This document shows, piece by piece, positions 19,852 through 28,239 of a stretch of 64,000 nt of DNA. The notes beneath the pieces were generated by a model that was not told the DNA's origin, did not search any database, and saw nothing but the letters and a program-made list of their open reading frames with translations. Source of the DNA: Euhalothece natronophila Z-M001. GTDB taxonomy: Bacteria > Cyanobacteriota > Cyanobacteriia > Cyanobacteriales > Rubidibacteraceae. Where the stretch lies: NCBI RefSeq assembly GCF_007904085.1, contig NZ_CP042326.1, positions 372,001 through 436,000 on the forward strand. Reading direction: 5' to 3'. Both the position numbers and the translations under genes were made by a program. Every line of letters begins with the position of its first letter. Position 1 is the stretch's first letter.

Positions 19852-19958
19852 TATAGTGATTCCAAATAAAAAACAGCAACCTAAAAGTAGTGGGAGCATC
19901 TTGCTCCCTAGTAGCAGCCAAGATGGCTGCACTACGGAACTGAATTGGAACGACTATA
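19852..19958 (-). mobile_element. MITE copy 2 (107 bp)
   Basis: The reverse complement of this segment matches the 109-bp element at 8657-8765 nearly throughout. It has the same ends (TATAGTCGTTCCAA ... TTGGAATCACTATA) and the same GGGAGC-aagat-GCTCCC hairpin. This copy also keeps an intact second hairpin, GCAGCCA-tct-TGGCTGC, which is degraded in copy 1, so copy 2 is probably closer to the ancestral form. It lies in the 334-nt gap between the kinase gene and the GldG-like gene; the rest of the gap (19710-19851 and 19959-20043) shows nothing I can assign. Confidence 0.75.
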
Positions 19959-20043
19959 ATTCACGATTATTATATATCTATAAGTTATACAGGGCTTCTA
20001 TTTTATAATAAATTTTTGACTTTAAGAGAAATCAAATTGATTG

Positions 20044-21930
20044 ATGGCTAAGTATTTTCTTCTATTTGGTACTATTTTTATCATTATTGGTACAGTGGCT
20101 GGCTATGTCGCTGGCGAGTGGATCCCTGTCCCTATGGGGATTTTAGCTGGTGGAACTTTTATTTTAATCTTGGGATTCATTATTCTCAGCCGTGGTTTTT
20201 GGCGGCGACGTTCCATGCAAACAGGAATTAATGCTTTAATCGCCACCATTGCCCTAGTGACAATCCTGATTTCTGTTAATATCATTGCTATCAATTATGG
20301 GCGCACCTTTGATTTAACAGAAACAAATCTTTATACATTAGCCCCCCAATCGCAACAGTTAGTAGCAAATTTAGAGCAGCCATTAAGAGTTGTGGTTTTT
20401 GAAAGCCCTCCTTCTAGGGAAAATAAACGACTGTTAGAAAATTATCAAAGTTATAGTGATAACTTTGAGTTTGAATTTGTCGATCCCCAACAAGATATTG
20501 CCAAAGTAGAATCATTTGAAGTAGAATCTTTTGGCGAGGTTCATATTGAGTATGGAGATAAAACACGATTTGTTCAAGAGGTTAATGAGTATGAACCGCT
20601 TTCAGAAGTAGAATTAACAAATGCGATTAATATTATACAGCGCGATCGCGTTTCTTTTGCCTACTTTTTACAAGGACATGGAGAACCCCCTTTAGAACCA
20701 GTGGAGGGCGGATTATCCCAAGCAGCGGATAGTTTAGAACAACAAGGCTATCAAGTTGAGCCATTTAATTTTGCTGAAGAAGCAACCCTTCCTAGTTCCC
20801 CGAATAGTGTTTTAATTATTGTCTCTCCCGAACAGGATTTATTCCCAGGTGAAATTGAAGAAATTCAGGATTATGTTGCTGATGGCGGACATCTTCTCCT
20901 ACTATTAGACCATGATAGTAGTGATAGTTTAGAGCCACTTTTAGATCCTTGGGGAATTGAATTAGATGATCGTGTCATTGTGGATGCTTCAGGAAGAGGA
21001 CAAGCCTTAGGATTTAATCCTGCTACTACTTTAGTCACTAATTATGGGGATCATCCCATTACAAATCCTTTAGGGAATGGAATTACTGTTTATCCCTTAT
21101 CTCGTCCTGTAGATGTAAGGGAAATGTCAGGCGTAGAAGCCACTCCTTTAGTTTTTTCTAATGAAGAAAGTTGGGCGCAAAGTGATATTACCCAAGAAGA
21201 ATTACAATATAATCCAGAGCGCGATCGCGCTGGCCCTTTAGTATTATCATTTGCCTTAGAACGTACTGAAGTAACAGATGAAGATGCTGAAGTAACAGAT
21301 GAAGATGTTGAAGAAATCCCTGAAGAGTTTCCTGATTTAGAAGAAGATATAGAAACAGAAGAAATTCCTGAAGAAGAAATTCAAGAACAGTTTCCTGATT
21401 TAGAAGAAGATATAGAACCGGAAGAAATTCCTGAAGAAAATCAACTGGAGGAAAGTCCTGAAGAGGAGGAAACATCACAAGAAAGAGATATTGTTCCCCC
21501 TAGCGAGAGAATGGAACCTTCTCCTAATAATGAAGAAAATAATCCTGAAGAAACGAATAATGAAAATGGAGAAGAAATTACTCAAACTCCAGAAGAATTA
21601 GAAGATGAAGAAGAAGAAGAAGCAGAAAATGAGTTAGAAGAACTACCTGAACCAAGTATAGATTCTAGAGTAGTTATTTTTGGCAATAGTGAATTTGCTA
21701 AAAATGGTTTATTTATTCAACAGCTAAACGGTGATATTTTCTTAAATTCTGTGGACTGGTTGGTGATTAGCGATGATGATGCTTCTTTGGGGTTACGTCC
21801 GCAAGAAGAAACCAATCGACGAATTAATTTAACCTCCCAGCAAGCAACTATTTTACAGAATGTTGCAATGTTAATTGTGCCACTATTTGGTGTTGTGTTG
21901 GCGATTATTAGTTGGTTGAGACGACGTTAA
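20044..21930 (+). CDS. GldG-family ABC transporter auxiliary protein with acidic insert
   Basis: The protein (628 residues from ATG at 20044; a TTG lies one codon earlier) has three N-terminal membrane segments (to about residue 90) and a periplasmic GldG/ABC_transp_aux domain including YFLQGHGEPP and DGGHLLLLLDHDSSDS. An extremely Glu/Asp-rich insert follows (about 410-545) with near-tandem units built on EEIPEE and FPDLEEDIE, and then a C-terminal helix before RRR. GldG-type proteins accompany an ABC ATPase and permease of the gliding or uncharacterised transport type. Here those partners are not adjacent; the upstream gene is a kinase and a MITE lies between. The DUF4340 gene follows after 1 nt. 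Confidence 0.82.
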   Translation: MAKYFLLFGTIFIIIGTVAGYVAGEWIPVPMGILAGGTFILILGFIILSRGFWRRRSMQTGINALIATIALVTILISVNIIAINYGRTFDLTETNLYTLAPQSQQLVANLEQPLRVVVFESPPSRENKRLLENYQSYSDNFEFEFVDPQQDIAKVESFEVESFGEVHIEYGDKTRFVQEVNEYEPLSEVELTNAINIIQRDRVSFAYFLQGHGEPPLEPVEGGLSQAADSLEQQGYQVEPFNFAEEATLPSSPNSVLIIVSPEQDLFPGEIEEIQDYVADGGHLLLLLDHDSSDSLEPLLDPWGIELDDRVIVDASGRGQALGFNPATTLVTNYGDHPITNPLGNGITVYPLSRPVDVREMSGVEATPLVFSNEESWAQSDITQEELQYNPERDRAGPLVLSFALERTEVTDEDAEVTDEDVEEIPEEFPDLEEDIETEEIPEEEIQEQFPDLEEDIEPEEIPEENQLEESPEEEETSQERDIVPPSERMEPSPNNEENNPEETNNENGEEITQTPEELEDEEEEEAENELEELPEPSIDSRVVIFGNSEFAKNGLFIQQLNGDIFLNSVDWLVISDDDASLGLRPQEETNRRINLTSQQATILQNVAMLIVPLFGVVLAIISWLRRR

Positions 21931-21931
21931 A

Positions 21932-22501
21932 ATGCAGAAAACAACTTTATTTTTAGTTTTATTAGCTTTAGGACTAGGGGGGTATGTTTATTTTAATGAA
22001 ATACACTCTCCCCCACCAGAAGAAACAGAAACCACAGCAGAAGAAACCTTATTGACTTTTGATCATAATGAGGTGCAACAAATTACCCTTGACAGGGAAG
22101 AAGAAACCTTAACCCTTATTCGTTCCAATGAGGGTTGGGAAATGATAGAACCAGAAGAAGCTGTTGCCGAAGAAAGCGCGATCGTTTTTTTGCTTGATTT
22201 ATTAACCTCTGAAACTAGTAGTGAAACATTTACAGTAGAAAAACCTCAACTAGAAGCGTATCAACTCAGTCAACCTTTAGTAAGCATAAAAATTCAATTA
22301 GAGGATGAAACTGAACATACCATGATGTTAGGGACTACTACCTTTAATGAAGAAGAGGTGTATGCTAAAATTGACCCCAAAAAGGAGGAAATGCAGGAAG
22401 TTAAAATTATTCCTATAAAATTAAAGGAAGCAGCAGAACGTCCCCTTGCAGACTGGAAAGAAGAAGCCTCTCAGGAGGAAGAAGAAACCAACTCTGATTA
22501 A
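21932..22501 (+). CDS. DUF4340 domain protein
   Basis: The 189-residue product has an N-terminal hydrophobic anchor (TLFLVLLALGLGGYVYF) followed by an acidic extracytoplasmic part. The segments FDHNEVQQITLDREEETLTL, GWEMIEPEEA and YQLSQPLVSIKIQLEDE are typical of DUF4340 proteins, which usually sit directly behind GldG-like genes. The gene begins one nucleotide after the GldG stop, so the two are co-translated. The Glu-rich C-terminal tail resembles that of its neighbour. The biochemical role is unknown; participation in the same membrane complex is inferred from context only. Confidence 0.8.
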   Translation: MQKTTLFLVLLALGLGGYVYFNEIHSPPPEETETTAEETLLTFDHNEVQQITLDREEETLTLIRSNEGWEMIEPEEAVAEESAIVFLLDLLTSETSSETFTVEKPQLEAYQLSQPLVSIKIQLEDETEHTMMLGTTTFNEEEVYAKIDPKKEEMQEVKIIPIKLKEAAERPLADWKEEASQEEEETNSD

Positions 22502-22599
22502 CACAAATTGAAGAAGGTTGATACGGTCTTAAGTCTTAATTTCTCAACTGATGATTTTTTTTGCCTTATTTTTTTCTTATCATGAACGACCTGAAAATC

Positions 22600-22782
22600 C
22601 AACTTATCAACATTTTGGAGTTTGGACTCCGTACTGTAGGGCATACAGAAACGGATCGCCTTGAGCTAGAACAAGCCTGTGGACAAAATGACCACTGCAC
22701 TGAAACTGGAGACAATTTTGGTGTAAGTCGTGTGGAAAAAGCAGGAAATCTTGGTCGCGAGACTAGGAATCCCGCGCTATAA
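22600..22782 (+). pseudogene. C-terminal remnant of an IS200/IS605-type TnpB
   Basis: About 55 in-frame codons ending at TAA 22780-22782 encode INILEFGLRTVGHTETDRLE, then ACGQNDHC, then VSRVEKAGNLGRETRNPAL. The (K/I)NIL..GLRTVGHTE...ACG and VEKAGN.GRETRNP patterns are those of the C-termini of cyanobacterial TnpB (OrfB) proteins. The catalytic RuvC core and zinc ribbon are gone and the upstream sequence is unrelated, so this is a truncated relic. It is followed at once by a hairpin suited to the element right end. The identification rests on remembered family tails, not on a search. Confidence 0.6.
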
Positions 22783-22810
22783 TCTCTGATTTAGCGCAGG
22801 AGGATGTCAA
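22774..22810 (+). mobile_element. Probable IS605-type right-end hairpin
   Basis: Directly overlapping the end of the TnpB remnant is the stem GCGCTA (22774-22779) and TAGCGC (22792-22797) with a 12-nt loop, followed by AGGAGGATGTCAA. Right ends of IS200/IS605 elements carry such a subterminal hairpin, which also forms the 3' part of the guide-like RNA of TnpB. The segment reaches the stop codon of trpF on the opposite strand (TCA at 22807-22809), so the element boundary lies at or inside the trpF 3' end. Confidence 0.5.
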
Positions 22811-23436
22811 GAGCCAAGCACCTGAAATAGTTGTTGGACTAAGTTTAAATCTTTATTTCCTGGGGAATTTTCTACGCCACTAGAGAGATCGATGCCATTA
22901 GGGATTGCTATGGCTAAGGCTTCTCGAATATTATTAGGCGTTAGCCCACCAGCAAGAAACCAAGGGCGGGGCGGATTAAAGTTTTGCAGCAATTCCCAGT
23001 TAAAGGCTTTTCCAGTACCGCCAAGTTGTTGGGGATCATAAGCATCCAGAAGAAAGGTATCAACATAGGGGGCGTAAGTTTCAGTTTGTTGCAGAGATTC
23101 TGCACTTTTTACCCGAATAGCTTTGATCACTTCAATATTGTTGGGGAGTTGAGAATGCAGTTTGTTACATTCTTCTGGGGTTTCTTCTCCATGAAGTTGT
23201 ACTGCTGTTAAATGGGTTTGTTGAAGCAAAGAAATAATTTCTGTAGTGTCGGTATTGGCAAAAACCCCAACCCGAGAAACTTGAGGGGGAAGATGGCAGG
23301 TAATGCGTGCTATGTTATCAGGAGATAGATAACGGGGAGACTTTTTAACACAGATAAAACCCAGCGCATTTGCCCCCAATTGCGCGATCGCGCTTCCTTG
23401 TTCTAAACTAGTAATTCCACAAATTTTAACCCGCAT
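22807..23436 (-). CDS. trpF: Phosphoribosylanthranilate isomerase
   Basis: The 209-residue TIM-barrel enzyme converts phosphoribosylanthranilate to the carboxyphenylamino-deoxyribulose phosphate of tryptophan synthesis. Family motifs are KICGIT at the N-terminus (catalytic Cys in KICGI), LGFICVKKSPRY, VGVFAN, VQLHGEE, LLDAY (catalytic Asp) with GGTGKAFNW, and LAGGLTPNN followed by GIDLSSGVE. It stands alone without other trp genes, as is usual in cyanobacteria. Its 3' end abuts an IS-element remnant, and the last residues (VLGS) could include sequence donated by that element. Confidence 0.96.
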   Translation of the reverse strand: MRVKICGITSLEQGSAIAQLGANALGFICVKKSPRYLSPDNIARITCHLPPQVSRVGVFANTDTTEIISLLQQTHLTAVQLHGEETPEECNKLHSQLPNNIEVIKAIRVKSAESLQQTETYAPYVDTFLLDAYDPQQLGGTGKAFNWELLQNFNPPRPWFLAGGLTPNNIREALAIAIPNGIDLSSGVENSPGNKDLNLVQQLFQVLGS

Positions 23437-23513
23437 TTGTTCAGAAATATAAATTAGTGTAAATAGTTTGTTACTTCTTAACCTTCAAAAATAGTTTTGT
23501 TTATAAATCTTCC

Positions 23514-23519
23514 TATAAT
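23514..23519 (+). promoter_or_regulatory. Likely -10 element of psaK
   Basis: A perfect TATAAT lies 40 nt upstream of the psaK start. No convincing -35 hexamer is present at normal spacing, which would fit an activator-dependent photosystem promoter. An AAAGGAG sequence near 23536 lies about 16 nt before the ATG, a little far for a ribosome site. Confidence 0.4.
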
Positions 23520-23558
23520 GCCTTTAGCTTGTGATTAAAGGAGAAAAATACTAAAGTT

Positions 23559-23831
23559 ATGTTAAGTTTACTCGCTACTGTTCAATCTACCACACCAAAT
23601 ACAATTACTTGGAGTCCTTCTGTTGCAATGGTAATGATTGCTTGTAATATTTTTGCCATTGCTATTGGTCGTTTTGCCATTCAAAATTATGGAGCCGGTC
23701 CTGAACTCCCCTTTCCCAAGCCTTCCATTTTAGAAGGATTTGGCGTTCCTGAATTATTAGCCACTGCCAGCTTAGGACATCTTCTTGGTGCTGGGGTAAT
23801 TTTAGGACTAGCCAATGCCGGAGTCATTTAA
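23559..23831 (+). CDS. psaK: Photosystem I reaction centre subunit PsaK
   Basis: The 90-residue protein has two membrane helices (about 20-42 and 62-86) separated by a loop with NYGAGPELPFPKPS and FGVPELLATASLGHLLGAG, split here, the characteristic PsaK pattern. PsaK sits at the edge of photosystem I, binds chlorophyll and carotenoid, and in cyanobacteria is involved in energy transfer to PSI. Length agrees with the mature plus short leader form. It is monocistronic by appearance, with a palindrome downstream. Confidence 0.93.
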   Translation: MLSLLATVQSTTPNTITWSPSVAMVMIACNIFAIAIGRFAIQNYGAGPELPFPKPSILEGFGVPELLATASLGHLLGAGVILGLANAGVI

Positions 23832-23864
23832 ATAATATGCGTTTAGCTTAACAGGGTGGCACGG

Positions 23865-23885
23865 GTGCGGAATCAGATTCCGCAC
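23865..23885. repeat. Perfect 21-nt palindrome downstream of psaK
   Basis: GTGCGGAATC-A-GATTCCGCAC has a 10-bp perfect stem and a single central base. There is no run of T after it on either strand, so it is not a standard intrinsic terminator. It could act as an RNA stabiliser, a protein site or an interspersed palindromic repeat. The remaining gap to the pdhB reading frame (23886-24061) has no supported feature. Confidence 0.5.
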
Positions 23886-24061
23886 TCATCAACAAGTAGC
23901 AGTCCCCAAAAAAGATCACTCGTCACCCAAGCCAAAGAAGCCCGAGAAGCGATTTTGTTCCAGACTTGGGCCAAATAAATAACGATCCAATTAGCAATTG
24001 CAGCCTCTGCATTTGATGGTACGATCTTTAAGCAATCGCTTTTACCAATTGTTATTGAGAG

Positions 24062-24111
24062 ATGGCTGAAACAATTTTTTTAAGGCTCTACGGGAAGCAA
24101 CAGACGAAGAA
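24062..24111 (+). other. Frameshifted 5' segment of pdhB
   Basis: An ATG at 24062 begins ATG GCT GAA ACA ATT, the usual start of cyanobacterial PdhB. The frame is then broken at a run of seven T: one extra T would give [17 protein letters not shown] and join exactly to the ATG at 24112. With the extra base the protein would have 327 residues, the normal length. The cause may be a sequencing error, a true mutation with internal initiation at 24112, or slippage on the homopolymer. Confidence 0.75.
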
Positions 24112-25044
24112 ATGGCAAGAGATGACACCGTTTTCGTTTTAGGAGAAGATGTGGGTCATTACGGCGGGTCTTATAAAGTAACTAAAGACCTATATAAGAA
24201 ATATGGAGAATTGCGTCTCTTAGATACCCCCATTGCTGAAAATAGCTTTACAGGAATGGCAGTGGGCGCAGCCATGACAGGATTACGCCCAATTGTGGAA
24301 GGAATGAATATGGGCTTTCTCCTGCTTGCATTTAACCAAATTTCTAATAATGCAGGGATGCTACGCTATACTTCTGGCGGGAACTATAAAATTCCTCTTG
24401 TTATTCGTGGGCCAGGAGGGGTAGGTCGTCAACTGGGCGCAGAACACTCCCAACGTTTAGAGGCGTATTTTCAAGCGGTTCCGGGGTTAAAAATTGTTGC
24501 TTGTTCGACTCCCTACAATGCCAAAGGACTTCTGAAAAGTGCGATTCGAGATGATAACCCTGTGTTGTTCTTTGAGCACGTTCTTCTCTATAACTTAAAA
24601 GAAGACTTACCAGAGGGTGAATATTGGTTACCCTTAGATAAAGCGGAAGTAGTCCGTCAGGGAAAAGATGTTACTATTCTTACTTATTCCCGAATGCGTC
24701 ACCATGTATTACAGGCGCTGAAACCGTTAGAAGAACAGGGAATCGATCCTGAAGTAATTGATTTAATTTCTTTGAAACCCCTAGATATAGAAACCATTGC
24801 TGCCTCAGTGCGAAAAACTCATCGTGTGATTATCGTAGAAGAATGTATGAAAACCGGTGGCATTGGTGCAGAGTTGACCGCTCTAATTAATGATCAGTTA
24901 TTTGATGAACTTGATGCTCCTGTGGTGCGTTTATCCTCAGAAGATATCCCTACCCCTTACAATGGAACATTAGAAAGATATACCATTGTTCAACCACCTG
25001 AAATTGTTTCTGCTGTGGAAAATATGATGGCTCTAAAGGTGTAA
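24112..25044 (+). CDS. pdhB: Pyruvate dehydrogenase E1 component beta subunit
   Basis: The open frame encodes 310 residues of the transketolase-like beta subunit of pyruvate dehydrogenase, which with the alpha subunit and thiamine diphosphate decarboxylates pyruvate. Visible motifs are [38 protein letters not shown] (together marking the ThDP-proximal face), [16 protein letters not shown] and a C-terminal transketolase domain with [16 protein letters not shown]. The first 17 residues expected for the family lie upstream in another frame because of a one-base loss. Initiation at the internal ATG would still leave most of the fold. secD begins 10 nt downstream, indicating an operon. Confidence 0.9.
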   Translation: MARDDTVFVLGEDVGHYGGSYKVTKDLYKKYGELRLLDTPIAENSFTGMAVGAAMTGLRPIVEGMNMGFLLLAFNQISNNAGMLRYTSGGNYKIPLVIRGPGGVGRQLGAEHSQRLEAYFQAVPGLKIVACSTPYNAKGLLKSAIRDDNPVLFFEHVLLYNLKEDLPEGEYWLPLDKAEVVRQGKDVTILTYSRMRHHVLQALKPLEEQGIDPEVIDLISLKPLDIETIAASVRKTHRVIIVEECMKTGGIGAELTALINDQLFDELDAPVVRLSSEDIPTPYNGTLERYTIVQPPEIVSAVENMMALKV

Positions 25045-25054
25045 GGGAAGACTG

Positions 25055-26458
25055 ATGCAACAACAGCGAACTGCGATCGCGCTTATTTTTGTTCTCCTAA
25101 TTGGGGCTTTAGTCGTACTCACGCAATTATCCGTTCCCCTAGGCTTAGATTTAAGAGGGGGAGCGCAATTAACCATTCAAGTCCAAACTACGGAAGAAAT
25201 TACCGATATCACTCAAGACCGATTAGAAAGTGTTAAGCGCGTCATTCAAAATCGCGTCGATGGTTTAGGCGTTTCTGAACCCATCGTACAAACTGTGGGC
25301 GGAGATAGAATTTCAGTACAACTCCCTGGTGTTAGTGATCCAGCCCAAGCGGAACGAGTCTTGGGGGGAACTGCCCAACTAGAGTTTCGGGCGCAAAAAG
25401 AAGGAACAGACCAGGAATTTCAGGAAAAATTTTTGACTCGGGATCAATTAGAAGCTCAACTGGAGGAATTACGAGAAAATTCAGAGGAAAATCAAGCAGA
25501 AATCGAAGAAACTCTAGAAGAGTTAGATCAAGTTAATCAGGAAATTTTGGACTTATTTGAGCCTGCCGCCTTAACGGGTAGTCAATTAGAACAAGCTCGT
25601 GCCCAACCTGCCCAAGCTGGGAATAACTGGCAAGTGCAAATCCGTTTTGATCAAGAAGGAGGATCAAAATTTGCTGAACTCACGCGAAATATTGCTGGCA
25701 CGGGACGCGGTTTAGGGATTTTTCTCGATGATGAATTAGTCAGTGCTCCTACCGTCAGTTCCCAATATGCTGATCGCGGAATTACTGGTGGCAGTGCTAC
25801 GATTTCTGGAGGATTTACTGTACAGGAAGCTGAAGACCTTGCTATTCAACTCCGTGGGGGGTCATTACCTCTACCTGTGGAAATTGTAGAAAATCGGACA
25901 GTTGGAGCAACCCTTGGACAAGAAAGCATTCAGCGCAGTATTTATGCCTCCCTTTCCGGATTAATTTTAGTTCTTGTCTTTATGGGAGTTTATTATCGTC
26001 TTCCTGGTTTAATTGCTGACTTAGCTCTCAGCATCTATGCCCTTCTTACTTTTGCCGCTTATGTTTTAGTTGGAGTTACTCTCACTTTACCCGGGATTGC
26101 TGGGTTTATTCTTAGTATCGGCATGGCAGTGGATGCTAATGTACTGATTTTTGAACGCACTCGGGAAGAATTACGGGCAGGAAAAACCCTTTATCGTGCT
26201 GTAGAAGGAGGCTTTTATCGGGCGTTTTCGAGCATTCTTGATAGTAACGTTACCACGCTCATTGCCTGTGCGGCTCTATTTTGGTTAGGCTCTGGGTTAG
26301 TAAGAGGCTTTGCGGTTACTCTTGCTATTGGGGTTCTCATTAGCCTTTTTACCGCCCTAACCTGTACACGTACTTTCCTATTATTTGCTGTTTTAGGGTT
26401 TCCCACGATTCGTAAAAAACCTGAACTATTCTGTCCTAACCTTGCGGTGCAAAAATGA
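25055..26458 (+). CDS. secD: Protein translocase subunit SecD
   Basis: The 467-residue membrane protein has an N-terminal helix, the conserved [11 protein letters not shown] motif (about 29-39), a large periplasmic region with a Glu-rich coiled segment (about 125-165), and five C-terminal helices including [17 protein letters not shown] and [20 protein letters not shown] (D and R residues of the RND proton path). SecD works with SecF and SecYEG to complete preprotein translocation across plasma and thylakoid membranes. It lies 10 nt after pdhB and overlaps secF by 4 nt (ATGA), so translation is coupled. Confidence 0.96.
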   Translation: MQQQRTAIALIFVLLIGALVVLTQLSVPLGLDLRGGAQLTIQVQTTEEITDITQDRLESVKRVIQNRVDGLGVSEPIVQTVGGDRISVQLPGVSDPAQAERVLGGTAQLEFRAQKEGTDQEFQEKFLTRDQLEAQLEELRENSEENQAEIEETLEELDQVNQEILDLFEPAALTGSQLEQARAQPAQAGNNWQVQIRFDQEGGSKFAELTRNIAGTGRGLGIFLDDELVSAPTVSSQYADRGITGGSATISGGFTVQEAEDLAIQLRGGSLPLPVEIVENRTVGATLGQESIQRSIYASLSGLILVLVFMGVYYRLPGLIADLALSIYALLTFAAYVLVGVTLTLPGIAGFILSIGMAVDANVLIFERTREELRAGKTLYRAVEGGFYRAFSSILDSNVTTLIACAALFWLGSGLVRGFAVTLAIGVLISLFTALTCTRTFLLFAVLGFPTIRKKPELFCPNLAVQK

Positions 26459-27405
26459 AGCTAAATGTAATTAAACAACGGTATTTCTGGTGGCTTTTGT
26501 CAGCATTAACAGTGATTATTTCTCTGTTAGCGATGATTGTTTCTTATCTCCAGTTTGAAGCCCCTCTCCGACCGAGTTTAGACTTTGTTGGGGGAACACG
26601 CCTACAATTAGAGTTAGACTGCTCAATTCCTCAAAATTGTGATGAACCCATTGCCATTAGTGAAGTGCAAGAAATTCTAGAAGCACAAGGGCTTCCTGAT
26701 GCTAGAGCACAGGTGTTTGGCGAAAACGAAACTGGGTTATCCATTCGCGCACAAACCCTTGACGTGGAAGAACGTAGCGAACTTCAAGACGCGTTAGAAG
26801 CTAATTTTGGGCAGTTTGACCCTACAACCATTCAAATTGATACAGTGGGTCCAACTATTGGTGAAGAATTATTTACTTCTGGAATTTTAGCCTTATTGGT
26901 GTCCTTCTTTGGGATTATTGTTTATATTAGTATTCGCTTTCAATTGGATTATGCCATTTTTGCTATTCTTGCTCTCTTCCATGATGCCTTGATTACTGCA
27001 GGGGTTTTCTCAATTTTGGGCTTAGTTGCAATGGTGGAAGTGGATAGCTTATTTTTAGTGGCTCTCTTGACAATTATTGGTTTTTCTGTTAATGATACTG
27101 TGGTAATTTATGATCGGATCCGTGAAACTGGGCAACAAGAGCCAGAAGCCTCTATTGCGAAAGTCGTGGATGATGCAGTCAATCAGACTTTAACCCGATC
27201 AATTAATACCACCTTAACCACAATTTTGCCCTTACTTGCTATCTTATTATTTGGGGGAGAAACCCTAAAAGAATTTGCTCTCGCCTTAATTATTGGCTTT
27301 TTATTGGGAGCATATTCTAGTATTTTTCTTGCAAGTACCCTCCTTGCTTGGTGGCGAGAACGCCAAGAAACTACTCAACAAAAACCATTTAGTGAGCAGG
27401 TGTGA
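26455..27405 (+). CDS. secF: Protein translocase subunit SecF
   Basis: The 316-residue partner of SecD begins with one helix, has the motif [14 protein letters not shown] (about 38-51), a short periplasmic domain and five C-terminal helices with [15 protein letters not shown] and [16 protein letters not shown], both diagnostic of SecF. It overlaps the secD stop by four bases and is itself overlapped by the next small gene (GTGA at 27402-27405), so the three genes form one translationally coupled unit. Confidence 0.96.
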   Translation: MKLNVIKQRYFWWLLSALTVIISLLAMIVSYLQFEAPLRPSLDFVGGTRLQLELDCSIPQNCDEPIAISEVQEILEAQGLPDARAQVFGENETGLSIRAQTLDVEERSELQDALEANFGQFDPTTIQIDTVGPTIGEELFTSGILALLVSFFGIIVYISIRFQLDYAIFAILALFHDALITAGVFSILGLVAMVEVDSLFLVALLTIIGFSVNDTVVIYDRIRETGQQEPEASIAKVVDDAVNQTLTRSINTTLTTILPLLAILLFGGETLKEFALALIIGFLLGAYSSIFLASTLLAWWRERQETTQQKPFSEQV

Positions 27406-27806
27406 TTGATTCTCAGTTATCTCGTGCCGAAGATCCTGAATTAGCAGTTCAAGTGCAACGGTTACATCAGTTAAAGGTTTGTACACGTTGGCTAGGGGTA
27501 ATCATCTCGTGGCTAGTGGTTATCCCTTTTGTAACTTGGCAACTACAAGAAGAAATTGCCTTAATGCGTGACCACTTTACCCTGGCGGCAGTTCGTTATG
27601 CCTTGATTTTTAATCCAATTAGCGCGATCGCGATCAGTTGGTGTTTAGGATTAACTACTGCTGTTCTATTATGGCAAAGTGGCAATATTCTCTTTGGCTT
27701 CTCTTCTCGCTACCGACATCAGCTAGAAAAGCAAGTCCGACGCATTCGCAGGCGCGGAAAATCCCATGTCTTTTGGCGTTGGGTTATTGGTAGTAAAAAT
27801 CAGTGA
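27402..27806 (+). CDS. Small membrane protein downstream of secF
   Basis: This 134-residue protein starts at a GTG that overlaps the secF stop. It has two hydrophobic segments (about 29-47 [17 protein letters not shown] and about 68-92 [22 protein letters not shown], quoted in parts) and a very basic C-terminus ([21 protein letters not shown]). I do not recognise a named family. Coupling to secDF suggests a membrane role expressed with the translocase, but this is inference only. Confidence 0.65.
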   Translation: MIDSQLSRAEDPELAVQVQRLHQLKVCTRWLGVIISWLVVIPFVTWQLQEEIALMRDHFTLAAVRYALIFNPISAIAISWCLGLTTAVLLWQSGNILFGFSSRYRHQLEKQVRRIRRRGKSHVFWRWVIGSKNQ

Positions 27807-27813
27807 TCTGCTT

Positions 27814-27843
27814 TTCACATTCACCGAATTAAGTTAAGATAAT
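27814..27843 (+). promoter_or_regulatory. Promoter of tRNA-Thr
   Basis: TTCACA (27814-27819) and GATAAT (27838-27843) are separated by 18 nt, each matching five of six bases of the sigma-70-type consensus. The expected transcription start would be about 15 nt before the tRNA at 27866. Confidence 0.5.
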
Positions 27844-27865
27844 AAGTCGGTAGTCGCCTCTTGAT

Positions 27866-27937
27866 GCCAGCATAGCTCAGTGGTAGAGCAACCCACTCGT
27901 AATGGGTAGGTCAGCGGTTCAAATCCGCTTGCTGGCT
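27866..27937 (+). tRNA. tRNA-Thr (anticodon CGT)
   Basis: A complete cloverleaf can be drawn: acceptor GCCAGCA with TGCTGGC, D-arm GCTC...GAGC, anticodon stem ACCCA/TGGGT with loop CTCGTAA giving anticodon CGT, and T-arm GCGG-TTCAAAT-CCGC. The discriminator base is T and the 3' CCA is not encoded, as is usual in cyanobacteria. Confidence 0.95.
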
Positions 27938-27957
27938 TTTGACAAGTGTACAGAAGT

Positions 27958-28005
27958 GAACTACTCACTTTTAATCGCTGACGCGATGTAAAAGGAGCTT
28001 CCTAC
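27958..28005 (-). mobile_element. Possible solo right end of an IS605-type element
   Basis: On the minus strand GGAAGCTCCTTTTACATCGC continues into an interrupted stem (CTTTT-ATCGC against GCGAT-AAAAG, 27968-27994) and ends GTGAGTAGTTCAC. This layout of a GGAAGC lead, hairpin and GAGTAGTTCAC resembles right ends of cyanobacterial TnpB-bearing elements and parallels the one behind trpF. No TnpB coding remains beside it. The rest of the gap to proS (28006-28239) shows nothing else. Confidence 0.35.
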
Positions 28006-28239
28006 CCAAAAGAATGCTTTTCAACAAACTCCGAAGAGATTATATCCAAGCCTTACATCTGGCGATCGGCTTTTTCTGCTAAAGCGGTTGTTACCCCATG
28101 AGAGAAAATATTTTTTGTTTGTCTGTCTTCTTTTTTTCAGATGATATTTGTGATGGGGAGATTCATCAATTCATCGCAAAACAAGATAGAGTAACCTAAA
28201 CAGAGCAAGTTGTTTAGAGGATTTAAGGAAGAATTAGCC

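Noticed and set aside
21188-21478. Minus-strand ORF of Leu/Phe-rich repeats opposite the GldG acidic insert
   Set aside because: It is the antisense reading of the GAA-rich repeat, which always yields Phe/Leu-rich frames.
22561-22599. First codons of the ORF in front of the TnpB remnant
   Set aside because: The sequence before INILEFGLRTVG does not resemble TnpB or any protein; it is fusion of unrelated DNA to the remnant.
23886-24061. Degenerate coding remnant before pdhB (reading VTQAKEAREAILFQTWAK)
   Set aside because: The frame is short, has no start, and I recognise no family in it.
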